Shown here: in pieces, positions 33,614 to 42,708 of the stretch
How the letters are laid out: the number at the start of each line of letters is the position of its first letter
Position numbering within the stretch: position 1 is the stretch's first letter
Source: Leadbetterella sp964423865
GTDB lineage: Bacteria; Bacteroidota; Bacteroidia; Cytophagales; Spirosomataceae
Assembly: GCA_964423865.1 (NCBI GenBank)
Contig: CAYRGN010000010.1
Coordinates: forward strand, 1-64,000
DNA: 64,000 bases
Direction: 5' to 3'
Notes under the pieces: generated by a model
The model's input: only the letters and a program-made list of their open reading frames with translations
Database searches by the model: none
Told to the model about the DNA's origin: nothing
Program-made: the position numbers and the translations under genes

Positions 33614-35863
33614 ATGAGTACCACACTAACAGCGTATGTCAACCGGTATGTCAACCAAACCGACCGCTCCGTTTTCCTCACCGGGAAAGCGGGTACGGGA
33701 AAAACCACCCTGCTGAAAGAGATTCTGGCCCTTACCCACAAAAACGCGGTAGTGGTGGCGCCCACCGGTATTGCCGCCCTGAATGCGGGCGGGGTCACCA
33801 TTCATTCCATGTTCCAGTTGCCTTTCGGGGCGTTTATTCCGGACGATAGCGCCAGCCCTCTTTTTGGTGATCAGCTTAAAGTAGAAAGCCGGACTTCCCT
33901 GCTTCGCCATTTCCGGATGAGTTCCACGCGCAAGGCCGTACTCCGGAACATGGAACTGCTGGTCATTGACGAGGTCAGTATGCTCCGTGCTGATCTTCTG
34001 GATGCCGTAGATTTCATGCTCCAGCGAATCCGCCGCCGCAGTCGGCCTTTCGGCGGTGTTCAGGTATTGTTTATCGGCGACTTGCTACAGCTTCCGCCCA
34101 TTGTGAAGCCGGAAGAGTGGCAGATTCTCAAACAATACTATAGCTCTCCTTTCTTTTTTGACGCCCAGGTAATGCGTCAGTATCCGCCTCTGCATGTAGA
34201 GCTGGAAAAAGTACACCGCCAGCAGAACGAAGATTTCATTCGTATACTGAATAACCTGAGGCATAACCGGATTGCGGAAGAAGACGTGCGCGTGCTGAAT
34301 GCCCACCACCGCCCGGGTTTTGAAGCTACCGAGGGGTATATCACTCTGACTACCCACAACGCGGAAGCCGACCGCCGGAATTCGGATGCCCTGGATGCGC
34401 TGGAAGGTGAACAAGCGGTGTTTTCCCCGGAGATTGTAGGGGATTTCCCCGAGCGGATCTTCCCCCTGGAAGGAGATCTCCGCCTGAAAGAAGGCGCGCA
34501 GGTTATGTTTATCAAGAACGATATTTCTTTCGAAAAACGATATTATAACGGGAAAATTGGCCATGTCAAGAGCCTGGAAGAGGGGCAGGTTACCGTAGAA
34601 TTCCGGGAGGAAAAAACCACGATGCTCGTGGAGAAATACGAATGGAAGAACATCCGTTATACGGTCAACGGTACCGAGATCGCAGAGGAAGTGTTGGGTA
34701 CTTACCTGCAATTTCCGCTTAAACTGGCCTGGGCCATTACGGTACACAAGAGCCAGGGGCTAACCTTTGAGAAGGCCATCCTGGATGTATCCCGGGCCTT
34801 CGCGCCGGGGCAGGCCTACGTGGCCCTGAGCCGACTGAGGAGCCTCGAAGGGTTGGTGATGCTCAAGCCCTTTCCCGCTTCGGTCATTCCTCCGGATCAG
34901 CACGTCAGGGCATATTCCCAGACCCGGACACCCGAAGAAACGCTGGAGGCGGACCTGCACAGGGAGACACGGACGTATCTTACCGACCGCCTGAGCGCAT
35001 CTTTTGACCTGGAGGTTGTATGCCAGGAGTGGCGTAACCATAAGTTCTCTTACGATGCCGAACTGCCCAACTCTCCCAAACGGAAATTTCATCCCTGGGT
35101 GGAGGAACAGTATGCCAGGATCCGTACCCTCCAGGAACCTTCCCGCAAATTTGTTCACTTGCTTGCCAAGATACTGGGTTCAGAGTCTCCCGACCTGGCC
35201 TACCTGGAAGAACGCTGCCTGACCGCCCTGGGCTACTTCACCGAAACCCTTTTTGCCGTGCATTATACCCTGTTGCTCAAATTGCAGGAGGTAGTGCGTA
35301 TGAAAAGGATGAAAGCCCTTTTTGAAGAATTGGTTTTACTGGATGAGGTGACTACGGAGGCCGTGACAGGCCTTCTCAGGAGCAAAAGATGGCTGGAAGC
35401 CATAATCGGCGGGAGCGAGATCTCGAAAGATTTCCTCGATTCCACAGAGGTGAAAAGGTACAAATCTGACCTGGTGAGCCGGGTGAAAGAAGATTTCAGG
35501 GCAGAGCAGTTCCTGCCCGATGAAGAAGATAAGGGGTACTACACCGCGCCTTCCCGCAAGAAGAAAACCGAGGCCAGGAAAAACACCACGGAAGAAACCC
35601 TGGAGGCCTGGAAATACCACGGTTCGGTCAGCGAGGTGGCCGCCGCGCGCAAACTCACCGAGTCTACCATTTACGGCCATCTGCTGAAGCTGGTTATTCT
35701 CGGAAAAGTAAGCGCGGAAGAAGTGCTGGGCGACGACCTTTACAGGGAGATCTGCCGGGTGCTGCTGGATCACCCCGAAAAAAACAATACCGAAATCCGG
35801 GAAGTGACAAGTGGCAAGTATTCTTTTGAAGTCTTGAGAATAGCCCGGGCCGGTCTCGATTAA
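33614..35863 (+). CDS. PIF1-like DNA helicase with C-terminal helix-turn-helix domain
   Basis: The 749-residue protein is a superfamily 1 helicase of PIF1/RecD2 type. Walker A is LTGKAGTGKTTLL (Lys30), Walker B is VIDEVSM (117-123), and late helicase motifs appear in AWAITVHKSQGLTFEKAILD and FAPGQAYVALSRLRSLEGLV (about residues 376-416). Residues 430-650 are a helical region of unknown role. The end (EAWKYHGSVSEVAAARKLTE, then STIYGHLLKLVILGKV) looks like the HTH domain also seen at the end of RecQ. It likely works in replication-fork or repair processes. It may be read with the genes up to nuoB. Confidence 0.9.
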   Translation: MSTTLTAYVNRYVNQTDRSVFLTGKAGTGKTTLLKEILALTHKNAVVVAPTGIAALNAGGVTIHSMFQLPFGAFIPDDSASPLFGDQLKVESRTSLLRHFRMSSTRKAVLRNMELLVIDEVSMLRADLLDAVDFMLQRIRRRSRPFGGVQVLFIGDLLQLPPIVKPEEWQILKQYYSSPFFFDAQVMRQYPPLHVELEKVHRQQNEDFIRILNNLRHNRIAEEDVRVLNAHHRPGFEATEGYITLTTHNAEADRRNSDALDALEGEQAVFSPEIVGDFPERIFPLEGDLRLKEGAQVMFIKNDISFEKRYYNGKIGHVKSLEEGQVTVEFREEKTTMLVEKYEWKNIRYTVNGTEIAEEVLGTYLQFPLKLAWAITVHKSQGLTFEKAILDVSRAFAPGQAYVALSRLRSLEGLVMLKPFPASVIPPDQHVRAYSQTRTPEETLEADLHRETRTYLTDRLSASFDLEVVCQEWRNHKFSYDAELPNSPKRKFHPWVEEQYARIRTLQEPSRKFVHLLAKILGSESPDLAYLEERCLTALGYFTETLFAVHYTLLLKLQEVVRMKRMKALFEELVLLDEVTTEAVTGLLRSKRWLEAIIGGSEISKDFLDSTEVKRYKSDLVSRVKEDFRAEQFLPDEEDKGYYTAPSRKKKTEARKNTTEETLEAWKYHGSVSEVAAARKLTESTIYGHLLKLVILGKVSAEEVLGDDLYREICRVLLDHPEKNNTEIREVTSGKYSFEVLRIARAGLD

Positions 35864-35908
35864 CAAAAAAGTTGACAAGACGGGGGGAAGAATGTAAATT
35901 GCGCCTCT

Positions 35909-36967
35909 ATGTATGCTTCCCAGGTAAAACCCGATACGTTAAGTCCGTCCGAGCTCGATATCTACCTTGAAAAAGGGTGGTTCAGGCAGGGGAGTAGTCT
36001 CTTTACTACCAGTTTTCTGACCTTTCAGAATTCCTTGTTCGATGCCCTCTGGATAAGAATTCATGTGCCGCCTTTTGAACCTTCCCGTTCTCAGCGGGAA
36101 ATCCTGAAAAAGAGTTCTGCTTTTGAGGTCAGGGAAGGAAAGTTTGAATTGACGGAGGAAAAGGAAGCCCTTTTTTGGAAATACAGGGAAGGCGTAAGTT
36201 TTCAGGCGACCCACAGTCTGGAAAGCATTTTGCCTCCGGATACTCACCTGTTTGATTCCAGGGAAATATGCATGTACGATGGCGCGCGCCTGGTGGCCTG
36301 CGGGGTGTTTGACCTGGGAGCAACCGGCGCCGAAGGTATCGTGAATTTCTTTGATCCCGAATATAAGCGTTTGAGCCTGGGAAAAGCGTTGATGCTGCAC
36401 AAACTAAAGGCTTGTCAGAAGGAAGGTATACAATGGTTTTACCCGGGTTACGTGGTGCCGGGTTATGGTCGTTTTGATTATAAACTGGAAATGTCGCCGG
36501 CGCATTCACAGTATTATGACCTCACCGAAGACCTCTGGAAAAGCACGGCCGGCCTGGAACTGAAAAAGCAACCCTTAGGCCGGATGACCGGCGCCCTGGT
36601 TCAGCTCGAAGGAATCTTGCATTCGTTTGGCTTTGAGGTTTTCCGTCTGAAAAGATATCGTTTTTACGACATTGCCCTGAATTCCGTGTATGGGGATGAA
36701 GGGCTGATCACCTACCCCTTATTTATCCATTGTTTTACGTATTCCGGATGGGAAGAGGTGCTCATTGTGTACGATACATTCGGGGAAACGTACAAGCTGG
36801 TAGTCTGCCGGAAAATGTTTACGGCTACTTTTCCCGCGGAGGAACATTACTATTCCGACTTTTTACTGAGGGAAGAAAGAGTGGTATTTTCCGAATCCAA
36901 TCCTTTCAATTTCGCATTCGGGTTGAATAAGCTGTTAAGAAGAAGTTCTTCGGAGGTGAAGAATTAG
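35909..36967 (+). CDS. Arginyl-tRNA--protein transferase-like protein
   Basis: The 352-residue protein contains LEKGWFRQGSSLFTTSF near residues 19-36, similar to the GWRRFG-type block of the Ate1/Bpt aminoacyl-transferase family. The GNAT-like second half has YDGARLVACGVFDLG, the block around YKRLSLGKALMLHKL, then IQWFYPGYVVPGYGRFDYKL. Such enzymes add an amino acid from charged tRNA to the N terminus of target proteins. The N-terminal Cys cluster of eukaryotic Ate1 is not present, and the activity of Bacteroidota versions is untested to my knowledge. It lies 45 bp after the helicase and 11 bp before nuoA. Confidence 0.75.
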   Translation: MYASQVKPDTLSPSELDIYLEKGWFRQGSSLFTTSFLTFQNSLFDALWIRIHVPPFEPSRSQREILKKSSAFEVREGKFELTEEKEALFWKYREGVSFQATHSLESILPPDTHLFDSREICMYDGARLVACGVFDLGATGAEGIVNFFDPEYKRLSLGKALMLHKLKACQKEGIQWFYPGYVVPGYGRFDYKLEMSPAHSQYYDLTEDLWKSTAGLELKKQPLGRMTGALVQLEGILHSFGFEVFRLKRYRFYDIALNSVYGDEGLITYPLFIHCFTYSGWEEVLIVYDTFGETYKLVVCRKMFTATFPAEEHYYSDFLLREERVVFSESNPFNFAFGLNKLLRRSSSEVKN

Positions 36968-36978
36968 TATATTGCGAA

Positions 36979-37443
36979 ATGATTTCAGAATTCGGTTATT
37001 TGTTGCTGTTTATACTAGGCGCTATGCTGCTCGTGCTGGGCATGCTGGGGCTGGCTTCTCTGATGCGGCCCGACCGCCCGGGAGAGGAGAAAAACGCAGT
37101 ATATGAATCCGGGGAACTGCCGGTAGGCGATGCCCGGGTCTCTTTCAATATCCGTTTCTATATCGTAGCCATTGTCTTTATCCTGTTTGATGTAGAACTG
37201 GTGCTGCTTTTTCCCTGGTCTACCGTTTTCGGTGACGCCGCCATTTTGGAGAGGGAAGGGGTGGCCTGGCTGTGGTTCGCCGGTGTGGAGATGTTTATCT
37301 TTATTGGCGTGCTGGCCCTGGGCCTGGTGTATGTCTGGAAGAAAGGACATCTCGACTGGATCCTTCCGGAAAACAAAACCGAAGAGTTCCGCTCCCCGGT
37401 GCCGCCCGGACTATACGATGAAATCAATAAAAAATACAGTTAA
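36979..37443 (+). CDS. nuoA: NADH-quinone oxidoreductase subunit A
   Basis: NuoA is a small membrane subunit of complex I near the quinone channel. The 154-residue protein has three membrane segments and the conserved loop KNAVYESGELPVGDARVSFN between the first two. RFYIVAIVFILFDVELVLLF is the family signature for helix 2. It is followed by nuoB after a 69-bp spacer with a heptamer array, and no nuoC or nuoD follows. The start ATG lies 11 bp after the arginyl-transferase-like gene. Confidence 0.96.
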   Translation: MISEFGYLLLFILGAMLLVLGMLGLASLMRPDRPGEEKNAVYESGELPVGDARVSFNIRFYIVAIVFILFDVELVLLFPWSTVFGDAAILEREGVAWLWFAGVEMFIFIGVLALGLVYVWKKGHLDWILPENKTEEFRSPVPPGLYDEINKKYS

Positions 37444-37458
37444 CACGCTAGGAGCAAA

Positions 37459-37507
37459 GAGCTGTGAGCCATGAGCTGATAGCTGAAAGCTGATAGCTTC
37501 AAGCTAA
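37459..37507. repeat. Heptamer array between nuoA and nuoB
   Basis: Seven units of the type GAGCTGA/TAGCTGA/AAGCTGA/AAGCTAA repeat with period 7 and end five bases before the nuoB ATG. Confidence 0.85.
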
Positions 37508-37512
37508 AAAAA

Positions 37513-38004
37513 ATGACATTCGATAGTTTAGAAGTACATCATCGCGAAAAAACCGGGGAAAGTGAGATTATTCTTACCAACCTCGATGAAGTGACCAACT
37601 GGGCCAGGGCCAATTCTCTGTGGCCCATGGGTTTCGGACTGGCCTGCTGTGCTATTGAAATGATGGCTACGTTCGCCTCCAGCCATGACCTGGAGCGGTT
37701 CGGGATTTTTCCGCGGAACTCGCCCCGCCAGTCGGATCTCATGATTGTCAGCGGCACGGTAACCTTCAAAATGGCCGACCGCGTGCGGCGGCTCTACGAG
37801 CAGATGGCCGAACCCCGCTACGTGATTTCCATGGGCAGTTGCTCTAACTGTGGTGGCCCGTACTGGGACCACGGCTATCATGTACTGAAAGGAGTAGACA
37901 AAGTGATTCCGGTAGACATTTATGTGCCGGGCTGCCCGCCCCGTCCCGAAGCCCTCATCGGTGGCCTGATTGCCTTGCAGGAAAAAATCAAAAAGAATCA
38001 CTAG
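37513..38004 (+). CDS. nuoB: NADH-quinone oxidoreductase subunit B
   Basis: NuoB carries the N2 iron-sulfur cluster that passes electrons to quinone. The 163-residue protein has all four expected ligands: the double Cys in LACCAIEM (45 and 46), Cys110 in MGSCSNCGG and Cys141 in VPGCPPRPEA. Length is normal for the family. The start is the ATG right after the heptamer array. It is the last rightward gene of this block: hemN is convergent, and a strong hairpin lies between the two. Its direct partner NuoD is encoded 12 kb away. Confidence 0.97.
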   Translation: MTFDSLEVHHREKTGESEIILTNLDEVTNWARANSLWPMGFGLACCAIEMMATFASSHDLERFGIFPRNSPRQSDLMIVSGTVTFKMADRVRRLYEQMAEPRYVISMGSCSNCGGPYWDHGYHVLKGVDKVIPVDIYVPGCPPRPEALIGGLIALQEKIKKNH

Positions 38005-38041
38005 GGGCGTGCTACGCGCGTTCGAATGGGTATATTCATGG

Positions 38042-38060
38042 GGGCGTGCGCAGCACGCCC
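38042..38060. terminator. Hairpin between convergent nuoB and hemN
   Basis: GGGCGTGC (38042-38049) and GCACGCCC (38053-38060) form a perfect 8-bp stem with a 3-nt loop. A related GGGCGTGC lies at about 38005, just after the nuoB stop. A T-run is lacking, so this may be a palindromic repeat rather than a classic terminator. Confidence 0.5.
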
Positions 38061-38067
38061 GTACCGT

Positions 38068-39396
38068 TTATATCGCTTTTGAAAACGTCTGTTCCGGCGT
38101 TTCTTTCAGGTAATCGTCGAAAACGGCGCATACGTTGCGGATAAACGCGCGGCCCGCGGGCGTGACCCGAAGCTCCGGTCCGGCGATTTCAATGAGGCCG
38201 TCTTCTCTCAGCTCTTCCAGGCGGGAGTACTGAGAAATATCCGGGCTTTGTGCTGAAATATCGCCCCGGAAACGGCACATGATGTCCTGGATAAGCTGGC
38301 GTTGTTCCACATCTCTCTCCGACTGGATATGGCCTTTCACCACCGGCAGTCCTTCGGCGTGTTTCAGGTATTTATCTACGTTCTTTTCGTTCTGGGCCAT
38401 CGCACCCCAGGCATCGCTGATGGCCGAAGCGCCCAGTCCTATCAGCAGGCGGGATTGCGTAGTGGTATATCCCATGAAATTCCGGTTGAGGCGCCCTTCC
38501 CGGTACGCAATGAACATGGCGTCGTCGGCCCGGGCAAAATGGTCCATTCCCACTTCAAAGTACCCGTTTTCTTCAAATATCATCCGGGCGGTTTCATAGA
38601 GTTTCCTTTTTTCTTCGGGCGCGGGCAGGTGCTCTTCGCTGTATCCCCGCTGGCCTACGCCCTTGATCCAGGGTACGTGCGCGTAAGAATACAAAGAAAG
38701 GCGGTCGGGCGACAGGGACAACGTCTTCCGTACGGTATCTGTAAATCCTGCCAGGCTTTGGAAAGGCAGGCCGAACACCAGGTCATGGCTCACCGAGGTA
38801 TAGCCCAGTTCTTTCGCCCACCGGGTCACATTCTCTACGTTCTTAAAGGGCTGTATCCGGTGAATGGCCTCCTGAACCACCGGGTCATAATCCTGCACTC
38901 CGAAACTCACCCTCCGGAAACCCAGGCCGTAGAGGGCTTTCAAATGTGCGTACGTGGTATTGTTCGGATGCCCTTCAAAACTGAATTCGTGCCGGGGCGA
39001 AACCGTGGCGGTGTCCAGGATAGAGCGGATCAGCAGTTCCAGGTTTTCGGGGGAAAAGAAGGTGGGGGTGCCTCCGCCCAGGTGAATTTCTTCTATTTCC
39101 GGTACGGTTTCAAAAGTGGCCAGGTACATGGTCCATTCCTTCTGTAGTGCATCAATGTAGGGCCCTTCGTAGGCGTGGTTCTTCGTGATCCTTTTATGAC
39201 AGGCACAAAACGTACACAGGCTCTCACAATACGGAAGGTGAATATAGAGACTCAGTTTATTCTCCTTTTCAAAGGTCTTCCGCACATTGGCCTGCCATTT
39301 TTCCGTACTAAAACCCGCCGTTTGCCAGAAAGGTACGGTAGGGTAGGAGGTATAACGGGGAACGGCTACGTTATATTTTTCAATGAGGTGATTCAT
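38068..39396 (-). CDS. hemN: Oxygen-independent coproporphyrinogen III oxidase
   Basis: HemN decarboxylates coproporphyrinogen III to protoporphyrinogen IX without oxygen, using SAM radicals. The 442-residue protein has the cluster motif of true HemN, Cys57-x3-Cys61-x2-Cys64-x-Cys66 (PYCESLCTFCAC), plus HLGGGTPTFFSPENL, SFGVQDYDP and DHFARADD. The extra Cys and the full C-terminal domain separate it from HemW-like proteins. It stands alone, convergent with nuoB. Heme supply fits a respiring organism with complex I. Confidence 0.95.
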   Translation of the reverse strand: MNHLIEKYNVAVPRYTSYPTVPFWQTAGFSTEKWQANVRKTFEKENKLSLYIHLPYCESLCTFCACHKRITKNHAYEGPYIDALQKEWTMYLATFETVPEIEEIHLGGGTPTFFSPENLELLIRSILDTATVSPRHEFSFEGHPNNTTYAHLKALYGLGFRRVSFGVQDYDPVVQEAIHRIQPFKNVENVTRWAKELGYTSVSHDLVFGLPFQSLAGFTDTVRKTLSLSPDRLSLYSYAHVPWIKGVGQRGYSEEHLPAPEEKRKLYETARMIFEENGYFEVGMDHFARADDAMFIAYREGRLNRNFMGYTTTQSRLLIGLGASAISDAWGAMAQNEKNVDKYLKHAEGLPVVKGHIQSERDVEQRQLIQDIMCRFRGDISAQSPDISQYSRLEELREDGLIEIAGPELRVTPAGRAFIRNVCAVFDDYLKETPEQTFSKAI

Positions 39397-39463
39397 GTCT
39401 GCCCGACTTTATTGGCAAAGGTAGGGCAGAAAATCCTCAATAAATATGACACCCGTCAGGTTG

Positions 39464-40255
39464 CTACCAGCTTCTGCCCAGCATTTCTTTGGCTCTTCTT
39501 TTGAGGCGATCTTTAAACGCGGTCGGGCGCCTTTTGATGTAATCGTGGAGGTTAAAATCTTCAGGAGAAATATCCAGCTGCCCTCTTTTCACCGCGGTAA
39601 AGCCGGAACACACGTGAATGCTCTCAATCAGGCCCACGTTTGCGGCGGCCTCTACCAGTTCAAAAACCAGGCGTGTAGGCTCTGTAAAGGCGGGGTAAGC
39701 ACTGGAGTCTTCGTGCAGCCAATGCCCCCAGGCCCAGTCTTCAATAATGTAATATCCTCCTTTTTTCAGGCGGGGAAAAACAATGTTGAAAGAGGCGAGG
39801 GACTGGTGGTAACGGTGAGACGCGTCATCAAAGACCAGGTCAAGTTCTTTTTCACCCAGGTGATTTTGCAGAATGGACGTCAGTCGGGAGCGGTCGGTTT
39901 GGTCTACTTCCCAGTAATCAAAAAAAGAAGCGGCGTGAACTTTCTTGTAGGTTTCAAAAGCGTGTCCTTTCCTGTTTTTTAGCAGGTCAATGCCGATCAG
40001 CTTCTCAGGCTTCAGGATCTCGTGCCAGAAAACGGCGCTTCCGCCATCCCACATACCCATCTCCAATACATTTTTAAAATCAGTACGGTGAAGAGATTCA
40101 AAAAGGGATTGATACATATCAATCAACTTTTTGTCTTTGTAGAAAACAAAACTTTGAGATCCTTCCCGGATATCTTCTTTTAAGTGGACCTGCAAATGGA
40201 ATGTAAGGTTATTTACGGTTATTTTTTCTTGTTGCCAAAGGATGTTTGAAAACAT
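39464..40255 (-). CDS. Class I SAM-dependent methyltransferase
   Basis: The 263-residue protein has VLEMGMWDGGSAVFWHEIL as its SAM-binding loop, IGIDLL at strand 2, DLVFDDASHRYHQS at strand 4 and GGYYIIEDWAWG at strand 5, a layout like cephalosporin-hydroxylase/TylF-type methyltransferases acting on sugars or natural products. The C terminus (YIKRRPTAFKDRLKRRAKEM) is basic. The substrate is unknown. It lies between hemN and aminopeptidase P on the same strand, with modest gaps. Confidence 0.82.
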   Translation of the reverse strand: MFSNILWQQEKITVNNLTFHLQVHLKEDIREGSQSFVFYKDKKLIDMYQSLFESLHRTDFKNVLEMGMWDGGSAVFWHEILKPEKLIGIDLLKNRKGHAFETYKKVHAASFFDYWEVDQTDRSRLTSILQNHLGEKELDLVFDDASHRYHQSLASFNIVFPRLKKGGYYIIEDWAWGHWLHEDSSAYPAFTEPTRLVFELVEAAANVGLIESIHVCSGFTAVKRGQLDISPEDFNLHDYIKRRPTAFKDRLKRRAKEMLGRSW

Positions 40256-40289
40256 AAAATTGAGAGTATGATTAATGGTTCGAAAAGAT

Positions 40290-41672
40290 TTAGCTTGGGA
40301 TCATGGTTTTTTCTATTTCTTCCACCGTTTTCGGTATCGGGTTGCCTAATACTTCATGTCCGCTTCCGGTGATCACTACGTTATCTTCTATCCTGACGCC
40401 CCCGAAATCCAGGTAGTTGTCCAGGGCGCTGTAATTCACATATTGGGCAAAAATACCTTCCGAACGGTATTTTCCGATCAGTTCAGGGATAAAATAGCAG
40501 CCCGGCTCTACAGTCAGTACATGGCCGGTTTCCAGCTCTTTGGCCAGGCGAAGCGATTTCAGCCCCAGCTGAGTACTCCTTTCCATTCCTTCCCGGTAAC
40601 CCACATACTGCTCGCCGAGATCTTCCATATCGTGTACATCCAACCCTATGGCATGGCCCAGGCCGTGGGGCATGAACAGGCCGCCCACGCCTTCCTGTAC
40701 CATAGATTCTATATCGCCGTGTACCAGCCCCAGAGACCGGAGGCCTTCCAGCAGGATGCGGTTGGCGTTCAGATGCACATCACGGTAGGCTACACCCGGG
40801 CGCAGGGCGGCAATCGATTCCGTCTCCGTCTTCAACACAATCTCGTAGATTTCTTTTTGGCGTTCGGTAAACCGGCCCGATACGGGAAAAGTCCGGGTGA
40901 TGTCGCCCGCGTAATACATGTCGGTTTCCGCCCCTGAATCGTTCAGTAAAAGCTGACCGCTTTTCATCTCGTTTCCATGATAGTGGTTGTGAAGGGTTTG
41001 CCCGTTTACCGAGAGGATAATGGGATACGAAAGTTCGGCATTGTGGGCCTTGACCGTTTTGAGTATTTCTGCTACCACTTCATATTCTTTCTTACCCGGC
41101 GCAGCTGCTTTCATGGCGGCAATATGCATTTCCCGCGTGATATTCACCGCTTGGGTCATTTCTGCGATTTCTTCTTCCGATTTGATGGCGCGCTGCGCTA
41201 CCACCGCCTTGACCAGGTCTATAGAAAAAGGAGAAGAGATCCCCAGGGTATCCCGAAGGAAAATCTGCCGGTCGCCCCGGTAGGGGGGCAGGTAATGAAG
41301 TTCGGAGTTGCGAAGGAGAGAAGCCAACTTTTCCAGGGGGAGGAGGGTTGAGACGCCTACTCTTTCCGCCAGGGAAGAAAGGGACTCTAGGGGGCCTTCC
41401 CAAATGATATCGTCCAGGGTCGGTTCGTGACCGAAGATCGTCTCCGTATTTTGGTCCAGGTCAATGAGACCCGCCAGACCGGGCAGGTTAATCCCGAAAT
41501 AATACAGAAAGTTACTGTCCTGCCGGAAACGATACGTGTTCGCCGTATAGTTCATGGGCGCCTCGTTATTACCCAAAATCAGGATCTGCCCGGTTTTTAT
41601 CTGCCTTTTCAGCGCTTCCCGCCGTGCTTTATACGTGACTGTATTAAAAAGCCTCATTGAATTTTTTTTCAC
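40290..41672 (-). CDS. Xaa-Pro aminopeptidase (aminopeptidase P, M24B)
   Basis: The 460-residue protein cleaves an N-terminal residue before proline and has the pita-bread fold. The dinuclear metal ligands are visible: Asp in LNDSGAETDMYYAGDITRTF (both Asp residues), His in GLGHAIGLDVHD, Glu in LTVEPGCYF and Glu in GVRIEDNVV. The N-terminal domain covers about residues 1-165. No signal peptide is seen, so it is cytoplasmic. ATG five codons downstream (41657) is an equally plausible start. Confidence 0.94.
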   Translation of the reverse strand: MKKNSMRLFNTVTYKARREALKRQIKTGQILILGNNEAPMNYTANTYRFRQDSNFLYYFGINLPGLAGLIDLDQNTETIFGHEPTLDDIIWEGPLESLSSLAERVGVSTLLPLEKLASLLRNSELHYLPPYRGDRQIFLRDTLGISSPFSIDLVKAVVAQRAIKSEEEIAEMTQAVNITREMHIAAMKAAAPGKKEYEVVAEILKTVKAHNAELSYPIILSVNGQTLHNHYHGNEMKSGQLLLNDSGAETDMYYAGDITRTFPVSGRFTERQKEIYEIVLKTETESIAALRPGVAYRDVHLNANRILLEGLRSLGLVHGDIESMVQEGVGGLFMPHGLGHAIGLDVHDMEDLGEQYVGYREGMERSTQLGLKSLRLAKELETGHVLTVEPGCYFIPELIGKYRSEGIFAQYVNYSALDNYLDFGGVRIEDNVVITGSGHEVLGNPIPKTVEEIEKTMIPS

Positions 41673-41752
41673 AAATTTATGAAATAATACGGGATTCTCC
41701 GGTTAAATTGCATTAGAATCAGTTCATGGCTCAAAGCTAAAAATGTACGCGC

Positions 41753-42268
41753 ATGAAAAACTACAGAATAACCTTACTGGCCCTGCTGCTGGCTTTTTTC
41801 GGAAGTGCCCGGGCGCAATCCGATGAGCAGTTGATTACCCAAACCCTGAGCGATTTCCTGGAAGGGGGAACCAACGGGGAGGTAGAACGTTTTAAGGGGG
41901 CATTCCTGAGAGATGCCGTGCAAAAGGCGGTAGGAAATAACGGGGTCACCGGTATGACGGTCGAGAGCCTGGCGTCGCGCATTAAGCCCGGTCAGAAGAT
42001 GGATAGAACCACCCGCGTGCTTTCGTTGAGCTATGCCAATAACGCCGCCACCGCCATTACCGAAACGGCCTATTCTACCAATAAAATCATTGATTTTCTG
42101 AATCTTCTGAAAGTAGGGAACGAGTGGAAGATCATCAGTCGGGTCTACTCCAGGGTGGAACTGGGCGATGAATTGTATACCATGGGCGGTGCCCCGGTAG
42201 TGAATGCCGCACCCAAACCTAAAGTAGCTCCAAAACCGGCTAAGAAGGTGTCGGATGACGGGTGGTGA
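41753..42268 (+). CDS. Secreted NTF2-like (lumazine-binding type) protein
   Basis: The 171-residue protein has a clear signal peptide (ITLLALLLAFFGSARAQ) and then an NTF2-like domain at about residues 22-140 with ITQTLSDFLEGGTNG at its start and FLNLLKVGNEWKIISRVYSR at its end. This is the pattern of the Bacteroidota lumazine-binding-like family, whose ligand is unknown. The tail (about 145-171) is rich in Pro, Lys and Ala (APKPKVAPKPAKKV). It is preceded by a short heptamer remnant and followed by repeat-filled DNA. Confidence 0.78.
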   Translation: MKNYRITLLALLLAFFGSARAQSDEQLITQTLSDFLEGGTNGEVERFKGAFLRDAVQKAVGNNGVTGMTVESLASRIKPGQKMDRTTRVLSLSYANNAATAITETAYSTNKIIDFLNLLKVGNEWKIISRVYSRVELGDELYTMGGAPVVNAAPKPKVAPKPAKKVSDDGW

Positions 42269-42280
42269 GTGCGTGAAGCA

Positions 42281-42375
42281 ATTACGAATTAAAAATTACG
42301 AATTACGAATTACGGGAATCCTGGAGGGGTGACACGGTTGTGGGTAACGACGAATTAAAAATCACGAATTACGGG
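42281..42375. repeat. Heptamer arrays, ATTACGA type
   Basis: Units ATTACGA and ATTAAAA run with period 7 at 42281-42319, and a shorter array of the same type lies at 42350-42375. They are the inverse of the array at 42709-42785. Confidence 0.85.
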
Positions 42376-42473
42376 AACCGAGCAATGGTTAATGGTTAAT
42401 TAGGGAACCGTGGAGAGGCGTATTATCTTCTGTGTAAATCTGTGTCTTCCGTGAGCGAAACACTAGCGTTGCC

Positions 42474-42600
42474 CCTGTCACCCTGAGCTTGTCGAAGGGC
42501 GCATTACTAGCTCTTCGACGGGCTTTGGGCAGCCTAAACGCGGGCTTCGACAAGCTCAGCCTGACAATGGCAGTCGCTCTTGTCACCCCGAGCGCAGCCG
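42474..42600. repeat. REP-like element cluster
   Basis: Three related palindromic units are present: one with core CCCTGAGCTTGTCGAAGGG preceded by TGTCA (42476 onward), an inverted one with GGGCTTCGACAAGCTCAGCC followed by TGACA (42542-42567), and a diverged one starting TGTCACCCCGAGCGCAGCC (about 42578). They belong to the same family as the copies by the gap and at 56.8 kb. Confidence 0.88.
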
Positions 42601-42708
42601 AGGCGACACTACTCCATGATATGGCCGCATGGTACAAATACCCAATATTGTCTAAAAGAGTATATTAGGCATTCGTATAGATAAACGCTCCATCGATATC
42701 CCTCCTCC

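Noticed and set aside
33614..35863. Helicase as part of a defence system with the TnpB/Cas12f-like protein
   Set aside because: A strong terminator and about 190 bp separate them, and the helicase has a family found widely as a single housekeeping gene, so no link is supported.
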